A stretch of 64,000 bases of DNA from Stutzerimonas stutzeri KOS6 (GCF_000307775.2 NZ_KK020676.1:320152-384151), one strand, 5' to 3'; positions 17,309-27,182 are shown, counted from the stretch's first letter. Translations and numbers: made by a program. The notes: generated from the letters alone by a model not told the origin.

Positions 17309-17473
17309 ATGAATCTGTTGAAAGCTATTGTTGTTGGTTTGGTAATTTTCGGCTCCGCATCGTCTTATGCAGGAGATGGATACGACCGTTCAATGAAATT
17401 TAATGAAAAATTCCGAGCAGATCAAAAGCGAATTCACGGAACCGAATCCGCCGAAAAAAAACAAACGAGTTGA
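17309..17473 (+). CDS. Small exported protein, PtrA-N-like
   Basis: 54 residues: a signal peptide (LLKAIVVGLVIFGSASSYA) and a short charged mature part beginning GDGYDRSMKFNEKF. The post-cleavage word resembles the (E)GGxDR-F/L-R-M/L start of small periplasmic proteins with a PtrA N-terminal domain, of which two more occur here (43684 and 54950). Those are typically metal-induced. The ATG at 17309 is chosen because the signal peptide starts there. The gene ends before a strong terminator at 17606. Confidence 0.55.
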   Translation: MNLLKAIVVGLVIFGSASSYAGDGYDRSMKFNEKFRADQKRIHGTESAEKKQTS

Positions 17474-17605
17474 AGGTTAATGATATTCGCCAAGATCAGA
17501 ACAACACGGAAATTAAGAAAGAAACCAAAGCTGACTAACCGCTTAATATCTGAACGATATCCGCCGCCGGCAGCTTCCAAGCACCGTTGGAAGCAGTTGT
17601 ACTCT

Positions 17606-17629
17606 AAGCGCCCTTCGGGGCGCTTTTTT
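17606..17629 (+). terminator. Rho-independent terminator
   Basis: Stem AAGCGCCC/GGGCGCTT with TTCG loop, followed by six T. It ends the transcript of the small exported protein gene. Confidence 0.8.
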
Positions 17630-17689
17630 GTGTCCATCACTTGCCCGCAACATCGCTACCAGCGAATCGCCCCGGCCTTTATAGGCCGT

Positions 17690-17920
17690 TTCGTTAAGTC
17701 AGGCCGCTATCGCCTGATCTGTCTGTTATTAGCGTTCGCAAGAGCATATCCGATTGAGCTGAACAGACGCTGGTGGCGTACAACGCATCCACGTCAGGGT
17801 CGCCATCTCAACGGCCTCGCGGTTCGTCCATGATTGAAGGTGTCAGCTCGGCCTTGTAAAGCCCGCTGATCGTTCCAGCCAGGGCGTTTTCGTAGCTATC
17901 GCCCGTGCTGCCGCCCGGGG
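17690..17920 (-). pseudogene. Degenerate IS3-family transposase OrfB remnant
   Basis: On the minus strand, GDSYENALAGTISGLYKAEL near 17915-17840 matches the catalytic-domain segment around the third acidic residue of IS3/IS407-type OrfB (normally DNALAETINGLYK). Further on, a frame-shifted RLFSSIGYA segment resembles the RRLxxxIG end motif. The fragment has shifts and substitutions and no ends are recognisable, so it is an old remnant. The rest of 17474-18177 holds two terminators and no gene. Confidence 0.5.
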
Positions 17921-18121
17921 CAGGTCAGCCGCTGCTTGCATAATCTTTCGTCAGCTCACCGTGGGTGAAAGCCATCAGCCGAGGAGGCGTATGTAGCGCG
18001 GAGTCATACGCACTAAGCGCTGAGCACCCTTTCTATTCACCGTTTAGATGCATTAGACCTACGCTATAAAGGCTTTGCTGCCCGCTGCGCCGCCGCTGAA
18101 TCTTAGCACTCCGAAACCAAC

Positions 18122-18157
18122 ACGCCCCGTTCTCGCGAGCTAGCAAGAACGGGGCGT
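18122..18157 (-). terminator. Terminator hairpin at the end of czcA
   Basis: ACGCCCCGTTCT at 18122-18133 pairs perfectly with AGAACGGGGCGT at 18146-18157. It lies 20 bases beyond the czcA stop and probably ends the czcICBA transcript. Confidence 0.65.
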
Positions 18158-18177
18158 TGTGTGCCGCCATCCAATCT

Positions 18178-21100
18178 CTAGCTTGTTCTGTCAGCGGCCA
18201 ACGCGATTTCTTGCTCCTCCAATTCGTCTTCGCGCCGATGAGCCAGCTGGTAGAGCAACGGCAGTACCAATAGCGTTAGCACCGTTGAGGAGAGAATCCC
18301 CCCGATCACCACCGTCGCAAGGGGGCGCTGTACCTCTGCACCGGTACCCACATTCAAGGCCATCGGAACGAACCCGAGTGAAGCCACCAAGGCTGTCATC
18401 AATACCGGCCGTAGCCGGGTCAGAGCGCCCTCGCGGATCGCGGTGCCCAGAGGTAAACCTTGCTCCCGTAGGCTACGGATGAAGGAGATCATTACCAGGC
18501 CATTTAGAACGGCGACGCCCGACAGAGCAATAAAGCCAACTCCTGCTGAAATGGACAATGGGATATCTCTCAGCCACAGCGCAACAATGCCTCCGGTGAG
18601 CGCAAATGGAATCCCTGTAAACACCAACAAGCCGTCTTTGACATTGTTGAACATCATGAAAAGCAGAATGAACACCAGGAGCAGCGCCACAGGGACGACA
18701 ATCTGCAGCCGCTTCGTTGCAGATTCAAGCTGCTCAAAGGTACCGCCCCAGTCGATCCAATAACCTGACGGGATATCTACCTGGGCCTGGATTTTCTGTT
18801 CTGCCTCAGATACGAATGATCCAATGTCCCGACCACGGACGTTTGCACTAACGACAATTCGCCGTTTCCCTTCCTCTCTACTGATCTGATTCGGACCGGG
18901 GGCCAAATCCAGAGTGGCCACCTCGCCGAGGGGGATATAACTTATGGCGCTGTTTAATTCCCTTGGAAGGGCAATTGGGAGCCTCTCAATTGCGGCGAGA
19001 TCGCTTCGTATCTCGTCCGGTAAACGAACTACGATATCGAAACGCCGGTCTCCTTGAAACAAGGTGCCTACCTCTCGGCCCCCGATGGCTACTGCAACCG
19101 CTTGCTGTACAGTATCTAAACTCAGGCCGTATCGTGCGATTTGATCGCGATCGATATCAATCGTGAGCATAGGAAGGCCAGTCGTTTGCTCGACCGTAAC
19201 CTCGGAGGCGCCTGGTACTTGTCCTAGCACCTCGGACACTTCCGCCGCCGTGCTGTTAAGAACCTCCATGTCATCACCATAGATTTTCACGGCTACAGCG
19301 GCACGAACACCGGAAATCAACTCGTTGAAACGCAGCTGAATAGGCTGGGAAAACTCGTAGTTATTGCCCGGTAACTCAGCGGCGGATGCTTGGACCTCGC
19401 TTAAGAGTTCGTCGCGCGACTTGCCTGGATCCGGCCACTGCTCTTGTGGCTTCAGCATGACGTACCCGTCAGAGATGTTTGGAGGCATGGCATCGGATGC
19501 CACCTCCGCAGTGCCTGTGCGCGCAAAAATCCGCTCGATCTCCGGAAACTCATCCATGAGCTTTCGCTCCAGCTGCTGCTGCATCTCGACAGACTGACTA
19601 AGGCTGGTAGCCGGTACACGAAGGGCTTGGATAGCGAAGTCCCCCTCGTTGAGGCTAGGCACGAATTCACTGCCCATACGTGCCCCTACGAGGCCGGAAA
19701 GTACAACTGCAACAACGGCAAAGGTGAGCACTACTGGCTTGTTGGACATCACCGCATCGAATGCAGGTGCGTAGGCCCGTTTAGCATTGCGGATTAGAAA
19801 GTTTTCCTTCTCTGTAACACGCTTGCCGATAAAGAGCGCAACGGCTGCCGGGACGAACGTCACCGAGAGAATCATCGCCCCGAATAGCGCTGTCACTACG
19901 GTAAACGCCATGGGCGTGAACATCTTACCTTCTACCCCTGTAAGGGCGAATATCGGCAGATATACGATCATAATGATCAGCTGCCCATAGAGTAGAGGCC
20001 GACGCACTTCCTTTGCCGCAGCGAACACTTCATGAAGCCGTTCGGACAGCGTTAATGCCCGCCCGTGATGGGACTGAGCGTGAGCAAGTCGACGCACGCA
20101 GTTCTCAACAATCACCACGGCACCATCGATAATGATGCCGAAATCCAATGCGCCTAAGCTCATCAGGTTGGCGCTGACCTCGTTGGCTACCATGCCGGTG
20201 AACGTAAAGAGCATCGCCAGCGGTATAACAAGTGCGGTTAGGATCGCCGCACGGATATTGCCCAAGAAGAGAAAAAGTATAACCACAACAAGAATGGCAC
20301 CCTCAGTGAGGTTCTTCTTAACGGTGGATATAGCTTTGTCTACGAGTACAGTTCGATCGTAGACAGTAATCGCCTTTACGCCCTCTGGAAGCGAAAGGTT
20401 TATCTCTTTCATCTTGTCATCGACAGCCCTAGAAACTACCCGGCTATTTTCACCGATAAGCATGAAAGCCGTACCTAGAACCACTTCGCGGCCATTCTCG
20501 GTGGCTGCGCCAGTACGGAGCTCCTTTCCAACCTCTACCGTCGCAACGTCGCGGATACGTACTGGGGTACCGTCAACGTTGCTAATAAGGGTATTGCGGA
20601 TGTCCTCTACTGATTGCATTTGTCCTGGAGCACGAACAAGATACTGCTCGCCGCGTTTTTCAATATATCCGGCACCTAGATTGTTATTGTTTTGCTCAAC
20701 CGCCTCGATCAAATCTTGTAGTGTTAGTCCAAACGACCGCAAAGTGTCTGGGTTGGGGGCGATCTGATATTCCTTTGCATATCCTCCGATCGTATTGATC
20801 TCAGTTACGCCTGGTACATTGCGGACTTGCGGTTTGATGATCCAATCTTGAATCTCACGCAAGTCAGCAGAGGTATAAGGCGTACCGTCCGATTTGGTGG
20901 CACCGTCCTCAGCTTCAACCGTCCAAAAATAGATTTCGCCAAGCCCAGTGGAAATAGGGCCAAGTGTTGGAGTGACGCCTTCCGGAAGCTGATCTTTGGC
21001 CCCTCCCAAGCGCTCATTCACAAGTTGGCGGGCAAAATAGATGTCAGTGCCTTCCTCAAAAATAACTGTGATCTGAGAAAGTCCATATCGAGACAAGGAA

Positions 21101-21348
21101 CGGGTCTGCTCGAGCTTGGGCAACCCGGCCATTACCGTCTCGAGCGGGTAGGTAATGCGCTGCTCCACTTCCAGCGGGGAATAACCTGGGGCCGCAGTGT
21201 TGATTTGCACCTGTACGTTGGTGATATCAGGGACAGCATCGATAGGCAGCTTTTGGTAGCTGTAAGCTCCTAACGCTGCCATGCCAAGCACGGCTAGCAA
21301 AACCAGCCAGCGATGCTCTATAGAAAAGCGAATGATACGTTCGAACAC
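18178..21348 (-). CDS. czcA: CzcA, heavy-metal RND efflux transporter
   Basis: 1056 residues with the RND layout: TM1 at the start, two large periplasmic loops, and TM2-6 and TM8-12 bundles. The TM4 motif DFGIIIDGAVVIVE, near residues 405-418, is that of HME1 pumps for cobalt, zinc and cadmium and carries the Asp/Asp/Glu proton-relay residues. GSEFVPSLNEGDFAIQ is the usual HME motif. It forms a trimer with CzcB and CzcC that expels divalent metals from periplasm or cytoplasm to outside. The start is a GTG at 21348 with GGAG nine bases upstream, 16 bp after the czcB stop. It is the last gene of czcICBA. Confidence 0.95.
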   Translation of the reverse strand: MFERIIRFSIEHRWLVLLAVLGMAALGAYSYQKLPIDAVPDITNVQVQINTAAPGYSPLEVEQRITYPLETVMAGLPKLEQTRSLSRYGLSQITVIFEEGTDIYFARQLVNERLGGAKDQLPEGVTPTLGPISTGLGEIYFWTVEAEDGATKSDGTPYTSADLREIQDWIIKPQVRNVPGVTEINTIGGYAKEYQIAPNPDTLRSFGLTLQDLIEAVEQNNNNLGAGYIEKRGEQYLVRAPGQMQSVEDIRNTLISNVDGTPVRIRDVATVEVGKELRTGAATENGREVVLGTAFMLIGENSRVVSRAVDDKMKEINLSLPEGVKAITVYDRTVLVDKAISTVKKNLTEGAILVVVILFLFLGNIRAAILTALVIPLAMLFTFTGMVANEVSANLMSLGALDFGIIIDGAVVIVENCVRRLAHAQSHHGRALTLSERLHEVFAAAKEVRRPLLYGQLIIMIVYLPIFALTGVEGKMFTPMAFTVVTALFGAMILSVTFVPAAVALFIGKRVTEKENFLIRNAKRAYAPAFDAVMSNKPVVLTFAVVAVVLSGLVGARMGSEFVPSLNEGDFAIQALRVPATSLSQSVEMQQQLERKLMDEFPEIERIFARTGTAEVASDAMPPNISDGYVMLKPQEQWPDPGKSRDELLSEVQASAAELPGNNYEFSQPIQLRFNELISGVRAAVAVKIYGDDMEVLNSTAAEVSEVLGQVPGASEVTVEQTTGLPMLTIDIDRDQIARYGLSLDTVQQAVAVAIGGREVGTLFQGDRRFDIVVRLPDEIRSDLAAIERLPIALPRELNSAISYIPLGEVATLDLAPGPNQISREEGKRRIVVSANVRGRDIGSFVSEAEQKIQAQVDIPSGYWIDWGGTFEQLESATKRLQIVVPVALLLVFILLFMMFNNVKDGLLVFTGIPFALTGGIVALWLRDIPLSISAGVGFIALSGVAVLNGLVMISFIRSLREQGLPLGTAIREGALTRLRPVLMTALVASLGFVPMALNVGTGAEVQRPLATVVIGGILSSTVLTLLVLPLLYQLAHRREDELEEQEIALAADRTS

Positions 21349-21364
21349 AGTCTATAACTCCGTA

Positions 21365-22711
21365 TCAGTGAGCATGCGAGGCGCTGGCTTTGCCAAGCTC
21401 GGACTTAATGATGAAACTGTTGGCCAAGGCATAGCGCACTCCGGCCTGAAGACCTTCCTTGATTTCAACCGCTTCACTATCGCCGCGACCAGTCACGATT
21501 GGCTGAGCAGCAAAGCCATGGTCGGTCCGTACAAACACCACCGGATTATCTTCCAACGTGTGGATCGCATCGGGCTTGACTGCAACCGGCACGGACACTC
21601 CGCCAGAGCCTACCCGCACTTTGACGAACAGGCCGGGACGCCAAACACCTTCCGGGTTCGGAAGCGTGACCCGGGCGGTAGCGGCGCGGCTTTGCTGACC
21701 AACAAGTGAGCCGACATAAGAAACGGTGCCATTGGCACTGGACTCGAATGCTGTGGCTTCGATAACCGCGTTGCTGCCGACTCGTACCGCGCTGAGTGCA
21801 TTGGCAGGAACGCTGATATCTGCCCAAACGGTAGAGAGATCGGAAATGATGAATATCTGGTCGTCGGTATTGACTGACTCACCGAGCGTGATGTCCTTCT
21901 CAACGATCATCCCATCGAACGGCGCCCTGAGTTCGTAGCGGCTCAATGCGTCTGGCTTGCCAGCATCACTACCAAGCGCTTGTAGCTGTGCTTTTGCATT
22001 CGCAACCGTCAGCTCTGCTTCCCGTAGAGCCTGTTGTGCCTGTAAATAATCCTGTTCTGCAGAAATACGCTCTTCCCACAGCTCCTTTTCGCGTCGATAG
22101 GTTTTCTGAGCCAATGCAAGACGTTTTTGTGCCGCGTAGAACTCGCTTCTACGTTCCGACAGGTCGGTACTCGCGATCACAGCAAGCACTTGCCCCTGTT
22201 TCACCTGTTCGCCCAAATCGACTTTGACCGCTTCAACGACACCTGAGAGACGAGGCACAACTTGCGCTGTACGATCCTGGTTAAACGTAATTTCACCTGG
22301 CAGCTCGATTGCGCTTTGTATCTTTGCGGGCTCAGCAGTTGCCAGTGAAATGCCGGCGGCTAGGATTTGTGTCTCTGAGAGTTCTACCTCTGCTGTTTCA
22401 GTGTGCTCCGCTCCCTCGGGCTCATCTTCATGCTCATCTTTCTCTGCCGCACCGACCTCGTGATCGCTATCGGCGCCTCCTTCATCATGTCCATGATCTC
22501 CTTCGGCTTCAGCATCCTCATCCGAATGCCCTTCATCCTCCTGCTCCGATGCGTCACCATGCTCGCTATGTGCGTCGCCCGCTTCGGGCACAGCTGGACT
22601 ACTGCGAAGAAGCAATCCGCCAAGCACAAGTGCCACGCTTAATATGACGACGATCCAAAAAATCTGCTTCTTGTGACCAGCCAAGGAAGATGTATTCGAT
22701 TTACTTTTCAT
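21365..22711 (-). CDS. czcB: CzcB, periplasmic adaptor of the CzcCBA pump
   Basis: 448 residues: a membrane anchor near residues 15-36, then a long His/Asp/Glu-rich stretch (about 45-105, e.g. EGDHGHDEGGADSDHE) likely to bind zinc, then barrel, lipoyl (VVEAVKVDLGEQVKQGQVLAVI) and helical-hairpin domains of the membrane fusion family. It links CzcA to CzcC. It follows czcC by 9 bp and precedes czcA by 16 bp. Confidence 0.93.
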   Translation of the reverse strand: MKSKSNTSSLAGHKKQIFWIVVILSVALVLGGLLLRSSPAVPEAGDAHSEHGDASEQEDEGHSDEDAEAEGDHGHDEGGADSDHEVGAAEKDEHEDEPEGAEHTETAEVELSETQILAAGISLATAEPAKIQSAIELPGEITFNQDRTAQVVPRLSGVVEAVKVDLGEQVKQGQVLAVIASTDLSERRSEFYAAQKRLALAQKTYRREKELWEERISAEQDYLQAQQALREAELTVANAKAQLQALGSDAGKPDALSRYELRAPFDGMIVEKDITLGESVNTDDQIFIISDLSTVWADISVPANALSAVRVGSNAVIEATAFESSANGTVSYVGSLVGQQSRAATARVTLPNPEGVWRPGLFVKVRVGSGGVSVPVAVKPDAIHTLEDNPVVFVRTDHGFAAQPIVTGRGDSEAVEIKEGLQAGVRYALANSFIIKSELGKASASHAH

Positions 22712-22720
22712 ATGGATTCC

Positions 22721-24028
22721 TTATGGCTGAGTGGCCGAGGTGATAACGGCCGACCCATCGCCGACGATTCGGGCGATTTCCGCCGCCGCCTGGTTAGCTT
22801 GCGAGAGCGCAGACAGATACTGAGAGCGGGCTTGGAAAAGCGTGCGTTGAGCATCCAGTACGTCAAGGAAGGTGAACTTTCCTAGTTCGAACCCCTTGCT
22901 GGCAGCTTCATAAGCGCTTTGGGCACTGGGGAGCATGTCGTTGCGCAACAGTTCGAACTGCTGGCGAGCAGTGCGCAGCCGCATGTGCGCTTGGGAAAGT
23001 TCGCTTTTCAGGCGTATATGGACGGCGTTAAGCTCGTCCTGCGCCTGGTAGGCCCGTTCCTGTGCTGCTCCGATGTTGCCTTGGTTTCGATCAAACAACG
23101 GCAGGGGCATCGAGATACTCACCAGTCCCAGCGTGCCGTTATATTCATCTGAGCGTTGGGCACCTACGCTAACCGTCACGTTAGAAAAGCGATTCGTCCT
23201 TTCCAGCTCCAACGCAGCCCGACGTCTTTCAGCCTCCCGACGCGCGCGGGTTAGTTGGGCGGAATCGTTCAAACGGCTATAAAGCTCAGCTAGCTCGGGA
23301 AGAGGAGGCACTGCCTCTACCGGCTCTTTTACTCGCTCAAAGCGTGGCTGTGGATTTCCCCAGTTGGCCGCCAGCCGAGTGCGCGCAGCTTCGAGTTCAG
23401 CTGTGGCCTGGGCAAGCTCTACTTGCACTCCAGTAGCCGCAACCCGCGCCCGGGTTTCCTCTACGGGAGAGACCATGCCGGCCCTCACACGTCGATTGGC
23501 AACGTTCACAGCTTGCTTCGCAAGCTTTGAAGCAGCCTGAGCGAGGTCCAGCCGTTCTTGAGCAGTAAGCACATCGTAGTATGCACCCATCACTGCCCCC
23601 CTCAGTCGAGCTTGGGCGTCCTGTAGGTCGGCGGCCGCTACGTCCATGGCGCGTTGCGCTGCCTCAATACGAGCCGAACGTTTACCACCCAGCTCTATTT
23701 CTTGGCTCAGTTCAAGCGTGGTCTCCGGGGCATCGCCCCGGATTCCCTCCTGGCTAGCGGACAATATTGGATTCGGACGTGCTCCTGCTTGGCTAATCAA
23801 TGCGCGAGAAGCAGCCAGCTCACGTCTTGCAGCAGCCAGTTCAGGGCTTGCAGAGCTAGCGAGTTCCAAGGCGCGTACAAAGCTTATGGAGTCGACAGAC
23901 TCAACGGGGAAGGTATTTGACACACTGACAGGTAAGGTCTGTGTGAAGGTCGGCAACTCTAAGGGTTGCGCAAAGGCGAGATTGCACGACAACGTCGTCA
24001 ACCCCAGCGAGAAAAGAGCTTTTCGCAC
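22721..24028 (-). CDS. czcC: CzcC, outer-membrane channel of the CzcCBA pump
   Basis: 435 residues with a signal peptide (LGLTTLSCNLAFA) and two repeated outer-membrane efflux domains of the TolC family, rich in Ala/Gln/Arg coiled-coil segments; GGKRSARIEAAQ near residue 115 is typical of CzcC. It provides the exit duct. Translation starts at a GTG with AGGAG upstream. It is the second gene of the czcICBA operon, 58 bp after czcI. Confidence 0.93.
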   Translation of the reverse strand: MRKALFSLGLTTLSCNLAFAQPLELPTFTQTLPVSVSNTFPVESVDSISFVRALELASSASPELAAARRELAASRALISQAGARPNPILSASQEGIRGDAPETTLELSQEIELGGKRSARIEAAQRAMDVAAADLQDAQARLRGAVMGAYYDVLTAQERLDLAQAASKLAKQAVNVANRRVRAGMVSPVEETRARVAATGVQVELAQATAELEAARTRLAANWGNPQPRFERVKEPVEAVPPLPELAELYSRLNDSAQLTRARREAERRRAALELERTNRFSNVTVSVGAQRSDEYNGTLGLVSISMPLPLFDRNQGNIGAAQERAYQAQDELNAVHIRLKSELSQAHMRLRTARQQFELLRNDMLPSAQSAYEAASKGFELGKFTFLDVLDAQRTLFQARSQYLSALSQANQAAAEIARIVGDGSAVITSATQP

Positions 24029-24086
24029 CGAAATCTCCTAAAAAAAGGGAAGGTTCGGTGAGACGTCAGATACAGATAAATGGCGC

Positions 24087-24467
24087 TTACTGGTTACTTT
24101 GGCGTCCCACCGGTTTTGCACCGATGCGCCAATTAGGTTTCTCAGGACGCCCCGCTTCAGCCGATGCGTAGCTAGCAGAAGGAAACGGTTTCAAGCTCAT
24201 TGATAATACCGAACCAGGACAGATCCCTTTCGTTATAAGCGGCTTGATATGGTCGCCATGAAAGACACAGTCTCCATCCAGACTGATTTTTTTTGCGGCT
24301 TTTGACGATCCTTCCTCGTCAGTACCCAGAGACTCGTGCGGATGTTCGTGATGTCCAAGATGATTTGCTGCCGAACCATCCTCATGACTGCAGCTCGTGC
24401 TAACAACTGCCCATGATGATTGCAATGGGAACAAGGCTAGCAACATCAGCAAAACTATTTTTCTCAT
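24087..24467 (-). CDS. czcI: CzcI-like small periplasmic protein
   Basis: 126 residues with a signal peptide (KIVLLMLLALFPLQSSWA), a His-rich stretch (HLGHHEHPHES) and paired Cys (CSHEDG, GDCVFHGDH). Position as the first gene before czcCBA and this make-up fit the CzcI family, thought to modulate Czc induction. The ATG at 24467 is used because the signal peptide begins there; the longer upstream frame has no protein-like character. Confidence 0.75.
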   Translation of the reverse strand: MRKIVLLMLLALFPLQSSWAVVSTSCSHEDGSAANHLGHHEHPHESLGTDEEGSSKAAKKISLDGDCVFHGDHIKPLITKGICPGSVLSMSLKPFPSASYASAEAGRPEKPNWRIGAKPVGRQSNQ

Positions 24468-24694
24468 CCAAGGCAAAACGATGACTTCCTGGTTTAGATG
24501 TCGAATCCAATCATAAGAACTACCCCCGCCAAGACGCGAAACACATGCGCCTCTACTGCGATAGTGATTCGCCCTGAATTTAGTAGACAAATACACGAAA
24601 GCGTTTTTATCAGCCTTGCCAAGCCGGCGAGATAGCTGATGGCTATGGGGTGGTGACTTTAAATAAGTGTGGATAACGACCTGGTGACCGCAAC

Positions 24695-24710
24695 ATTACA
24701 AATCTGTAAT
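24695..24710. promoter_or_regulatory. CzcR/CopR-type box, perfect dyad ATTACA-N4-TGTAAT
   Basis: Perfect copy of the dyad, between the divergent czcI and oprD genes, so it may control both. The gap 24468-24867 holds this box and a second, weaker one and no gene. Confidence 0.65.
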
Positions 24711-24739
24711 CGAAGGAGTGCGCGATTGGGCTTCCTCAG

Positions 24740-24755
24740 ATTACAAAATAGTCAT
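24740..24755. promoter_or_regulatory. Second, imperfect box (ATTACA-N4-AGTCAT)
   Basis: The left half matches the dyad ATTACA exactly and the right half is degenerate. It lies 30 bp from the perfect box in the czcI-oprD gap, which would allow paired binding. Confidence 0.4.
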
Positions 24756-24867
24756 TTGCCGCTAATCCTGCCGTCATCTCTAGGGGAAGAACATGGCCAA
24801 GCGCTAAAAACAAAAAGGCGAAAGGCGTCATTCGAGCACTGACCTGCCGTACATAAGGAGCATCATC

Positions 24868-26187
24868 ATGAGCAAAAAGGCCGTTTTTTCGCTGACAGCC
24901 CTTTCACTGGCATTGGGCAGCGCCCCGGTCTTTGCCCAATCGGAAACAGCCGAGGGCTTCATCGAAGGCAGCACGCTATCGCTGATAAATCGCAACTTCT
25001 ATTTCAATCGGGATTTTCGCGACGGTGAGAGTGCCGCCGGCAATGGCTACTCCGAGGAATGGGCCCACGGATTGATGGCCTTCTTCGAGTCCGGATATAC
25101 CCAAGGCTCGGTAGAGATTGGCTTCGACGCTTTCGCCATGCTCGGCCTCAAGCTCGACTCCGGTTCGGGGCGCTCCGGTGTGGGCGGCAGCATCGACCTG
25201 CTTCCCCACGACAGCGCTGGCGATCCTGAGGATGACTTCACACGGGTGGGGGGCGCGGTGAAAGCACGCTTGCTGGACACCGAGATCAAGGCCGGCGATG
25301 TATTTCCCACTACACCTGTCGTGCACTTCGGCGACTCTCGGCTGCTGCCGGAGTCTTTCAAGGGTGTCACCGTTGTGAACAACTCGCTGGACGACCTCAC
25401 CCTTCAGGGAGGCCGCTTGCACGCGATGAGCCAGCCCAACACCAGTAACATGAACGAAGACTTCGTCACCTTCTACGGCGGGGGCGTAGACGCGCCTTGG
25501 CTCGGCTACGCAGGCGGTGACTACAGCGTGAATGAAAATATCAGTCTTAGCCTGTACACCAGCCGCCTCAAAGATGCCTGGAACCAGCATTACTTCGGTG
25601 CGTCGGCCACCTATCCGCTCTCCGATATCGTCGCGCTGCTGGCCAGCTTCAACTATTACAAGGCAACCGACGAAGGCCGTGAGTTGCTGGGCGAGTTCAA
25701 CAACAACATCTGGAGCTCCAGCCTGGGTGTCGCCTTCGGCGCGCACACCGTCACGGCGTCGTATCAGCGAAACAACGGTAACAACGACTTTGACTACTTG
25801 CGCCAGGCGGACTCGATCTACCTGAACAACTCCATTCAGTACAGTGATTTCAACTCACCTAAAGAGCAGTCCTGGATGCTGCGCTACGACCTGAACATGG
25901 CGGAGTACGGCATACCCGGGCTTACTTTCATGACCCGCTACGCCCGCGGTTGGGGCGCCGATTACAGCAACGCGAACGAGGTGTACATGCGCCAAGACGA
26001 TAACGGTGCGCCGCTGACGGGACAGAACCGCTGGGAACGCGACGTCGAAGCCCGCTACGTTGTACAGACTGGCTCTCTCAAGGATTTGTCTCTGCGGGTG
26101 CGCCAGGCTACCACGCGGGCGACTGCTTTCGAGTCCGACCTCGATGAGGTCCGATTCATCGCCGAGTACCCTCTCTCGATCTTGTGA
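24868..26187 (+). CDS. OprD-family outer-membrane porin
   Basis: 439 residues with a signal peptide (ALSLALGSAPVFA) and the OprD features EGFIEGSTLSLINRNFYFNRDFR after cleavage (quoted in part: GSTLSLINRNFYFNRD), beta-barrel repeats, and DLSLRVRQATTRA near the end. OprD porins take up basic amino acids, peptides or aromatic acids. In P. aeruginosa CzcR represses oprD, so an oprD paralogue directly before czcRS and divergent from czcICBA is notable. The start has AAGGAG upstream, and a terminator follows at 26249. Confidence 0.88.
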   Translation: MSKKAVFSLTALSLALGSAPVFAQSETAEGFIEGSTLSLINRNFYFNRDFRDGESAAGNGYSEEWAHGLMAFFESGYTQGSVEIGFDAFAMLGLKLDSGSGRSGVGGSIDLLPHDSAGDPEDDFTRVGGAVKARLLDTEIKAGDVFPTTPVVHFGDSRLLPESFKGVTVVNNSLDDLTLQGGRLHAMSQPNTSNMNEDFVTFYGGGVDAPWLGYAGGDYSVNENISLSLYTSRLKDAWNQHYFGASATYPLSDIVALLASFNYYKATDEGRELLGEFNNNIWSSSLGVAFGAHTVTASYQRNNGNNDFDYLRQADSIYLNNSIQYSDFNSPKEQSWMLRYDLNMAEYGIPGLTFMTRYARGWGADYSNANEVYMRQDDNGAPLTGQNRWERDVEARYVVQTGSLKDLSLRVRQATTRATAFESDLDEVRFIAEYPLSIL

Positions 26188-26248
26188 AACACCATGAGCA
26201 ACACCACATCTTCTTTAGTTTTGCTCCCTTGGTTTGAAGATGTGTTTC

Positions 26249-26273
26249 AGGCGCCCATCAGGGCGCCTTTTTT
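26249..26273 (+). terminator. Rho-independent terminator after oprD
   Basis: Stem GGCGCCC/GGGCGCC with ATCA loop and a run of six T. Confidence 0.85.
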
Positions 26274-26330
26274 CGTTTGGTGCACCCGCTCGCGCTGCGG
26301 GTCAACCAAATGACCGGTAGATTACAAATT

Positions 26331-26346
26331 CGCAAGATAGCCCTCA
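26331..26346. promoter_or_regulatory. Half-conserved metal box upstream of czcR (ATTACA-N4-CGCAAG)
   Basis: The left half is the ATTACA word; the right half is degenerate. It is 160 bp before the czcR start and could mediate autoregulation. The rest of 26188-26507 holds only the oprD terminator. Confidence 0.35.
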
Positions 26347-26507
26347 CAGGGCTTTTACCGCGTTAAAGTGCTTCCCGCTTCCCTGGGCAGATCTTTTCGC
26401 CTCTGCCTTTCACGCTAGAGCCAAGCCGCTTTCGTCTTGACCTAGTTACTACATGGATTTTTTTGGTTCCGCTTACCGCGCACCTCCTTGCCGAGTTACC
26501 TCAAAAC

Positions 26508-27182
26508 ATGCGCATCCTGGTTGTCGAAGACGAGATCAACGCTGCGGAATACTTGCAGCAGGGTCTTATCGAATGTGGTTACTTGGTCGATTGCGTAAGT
26601 GATGGCCTCGATGGGTTTCACCTGGCACTGCAGAACGACTATGACATCGTGCTGCTAGATGTGAATCTGCCAACCATGGATGGGTGGGAGGTTCTCGAAC
26701 TCATCAGGCGGCGTAAGCAGACACGCGTCATCATGCTGACTGCCAATGGCCGCTTAGAGCAAAAAGTCCGCGGCTTGGAATCGGGCGCCGACGACTATCT
26801 GGTCAAGCCGTTCCAGTTCCCCGAGCTGCTTGCCCGTATCCGGACACTGTTGCGGCGAGGCGAGGCAGTCACACTTCCGAGCAACCTGCGTGTAGCCGAC
26901 CTCGAACTGGACCCGGCCCGGCATAGGGCTTACCGGAGCGGTCAGCGTATCGACCTCACCAGCAAAGAATTTGCGTTATTGCATCTGCTCATGCGCCGGA
27001 CTGGCGAAGTCCTCACGCGTACGGAAATAACTGCCATGGTGTGGGACATCAATTTCGACTGCGATACCAATGTGGTGGATGTTGCGATTCGTCGCCTGCG
27101 GATGAAAGTGGACGAACCCTTCGGCGATCGCCTGATACACACCATCCGGGGTGTGGGCTACGTGCTGGAGGCGCGGCCTTGA
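26508..27182 (+). CDS. czcR: CzcR, OmpR-family response regulator
   Basis: 224 residues. Receiver domain with acidic pocket EDE near residues 7-9, phospho-acceptor Asp in VLLDVNLP near residue 51 and Lys in YLVKPF near 101; C-terminal winged helix with RLRMKVDEPFGDRLIHTIRGVGY. The ATG at 26508 gives the canonical MRILVVEDE start. It is coupled to czcS. It is expected to activate czcICBA in response to zinc, cadmium or cobalt and, by analogy, to affect oprD. Confidence 0.88.
   Translation: MRILVVEDEINAAEYLQQGLIECGYLVDCVSDGLDGFHLALQNDYDIVLLDVNLPTMDGWEVLELIRRRKQTRVIMLTANGRLEQKVRGLESGADDYLVKPFQFPELLARIRTLLRRGEAVTLPSNLRVADLELDPARHRAYRSGQRIDLTSKEFALLHLLMRRTGEVLTRTEITAMVWDINFDCDTNVVDVAIRRLRMKVDEPFGDRLIHTIRGVGYVLEARP

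Noticed and set aside
22309-22647. Open frames on the plus strand opposite the czcB acidic region
   Set aside because: They are shadows of the His/Asp/Glu-rich codons of czcB.
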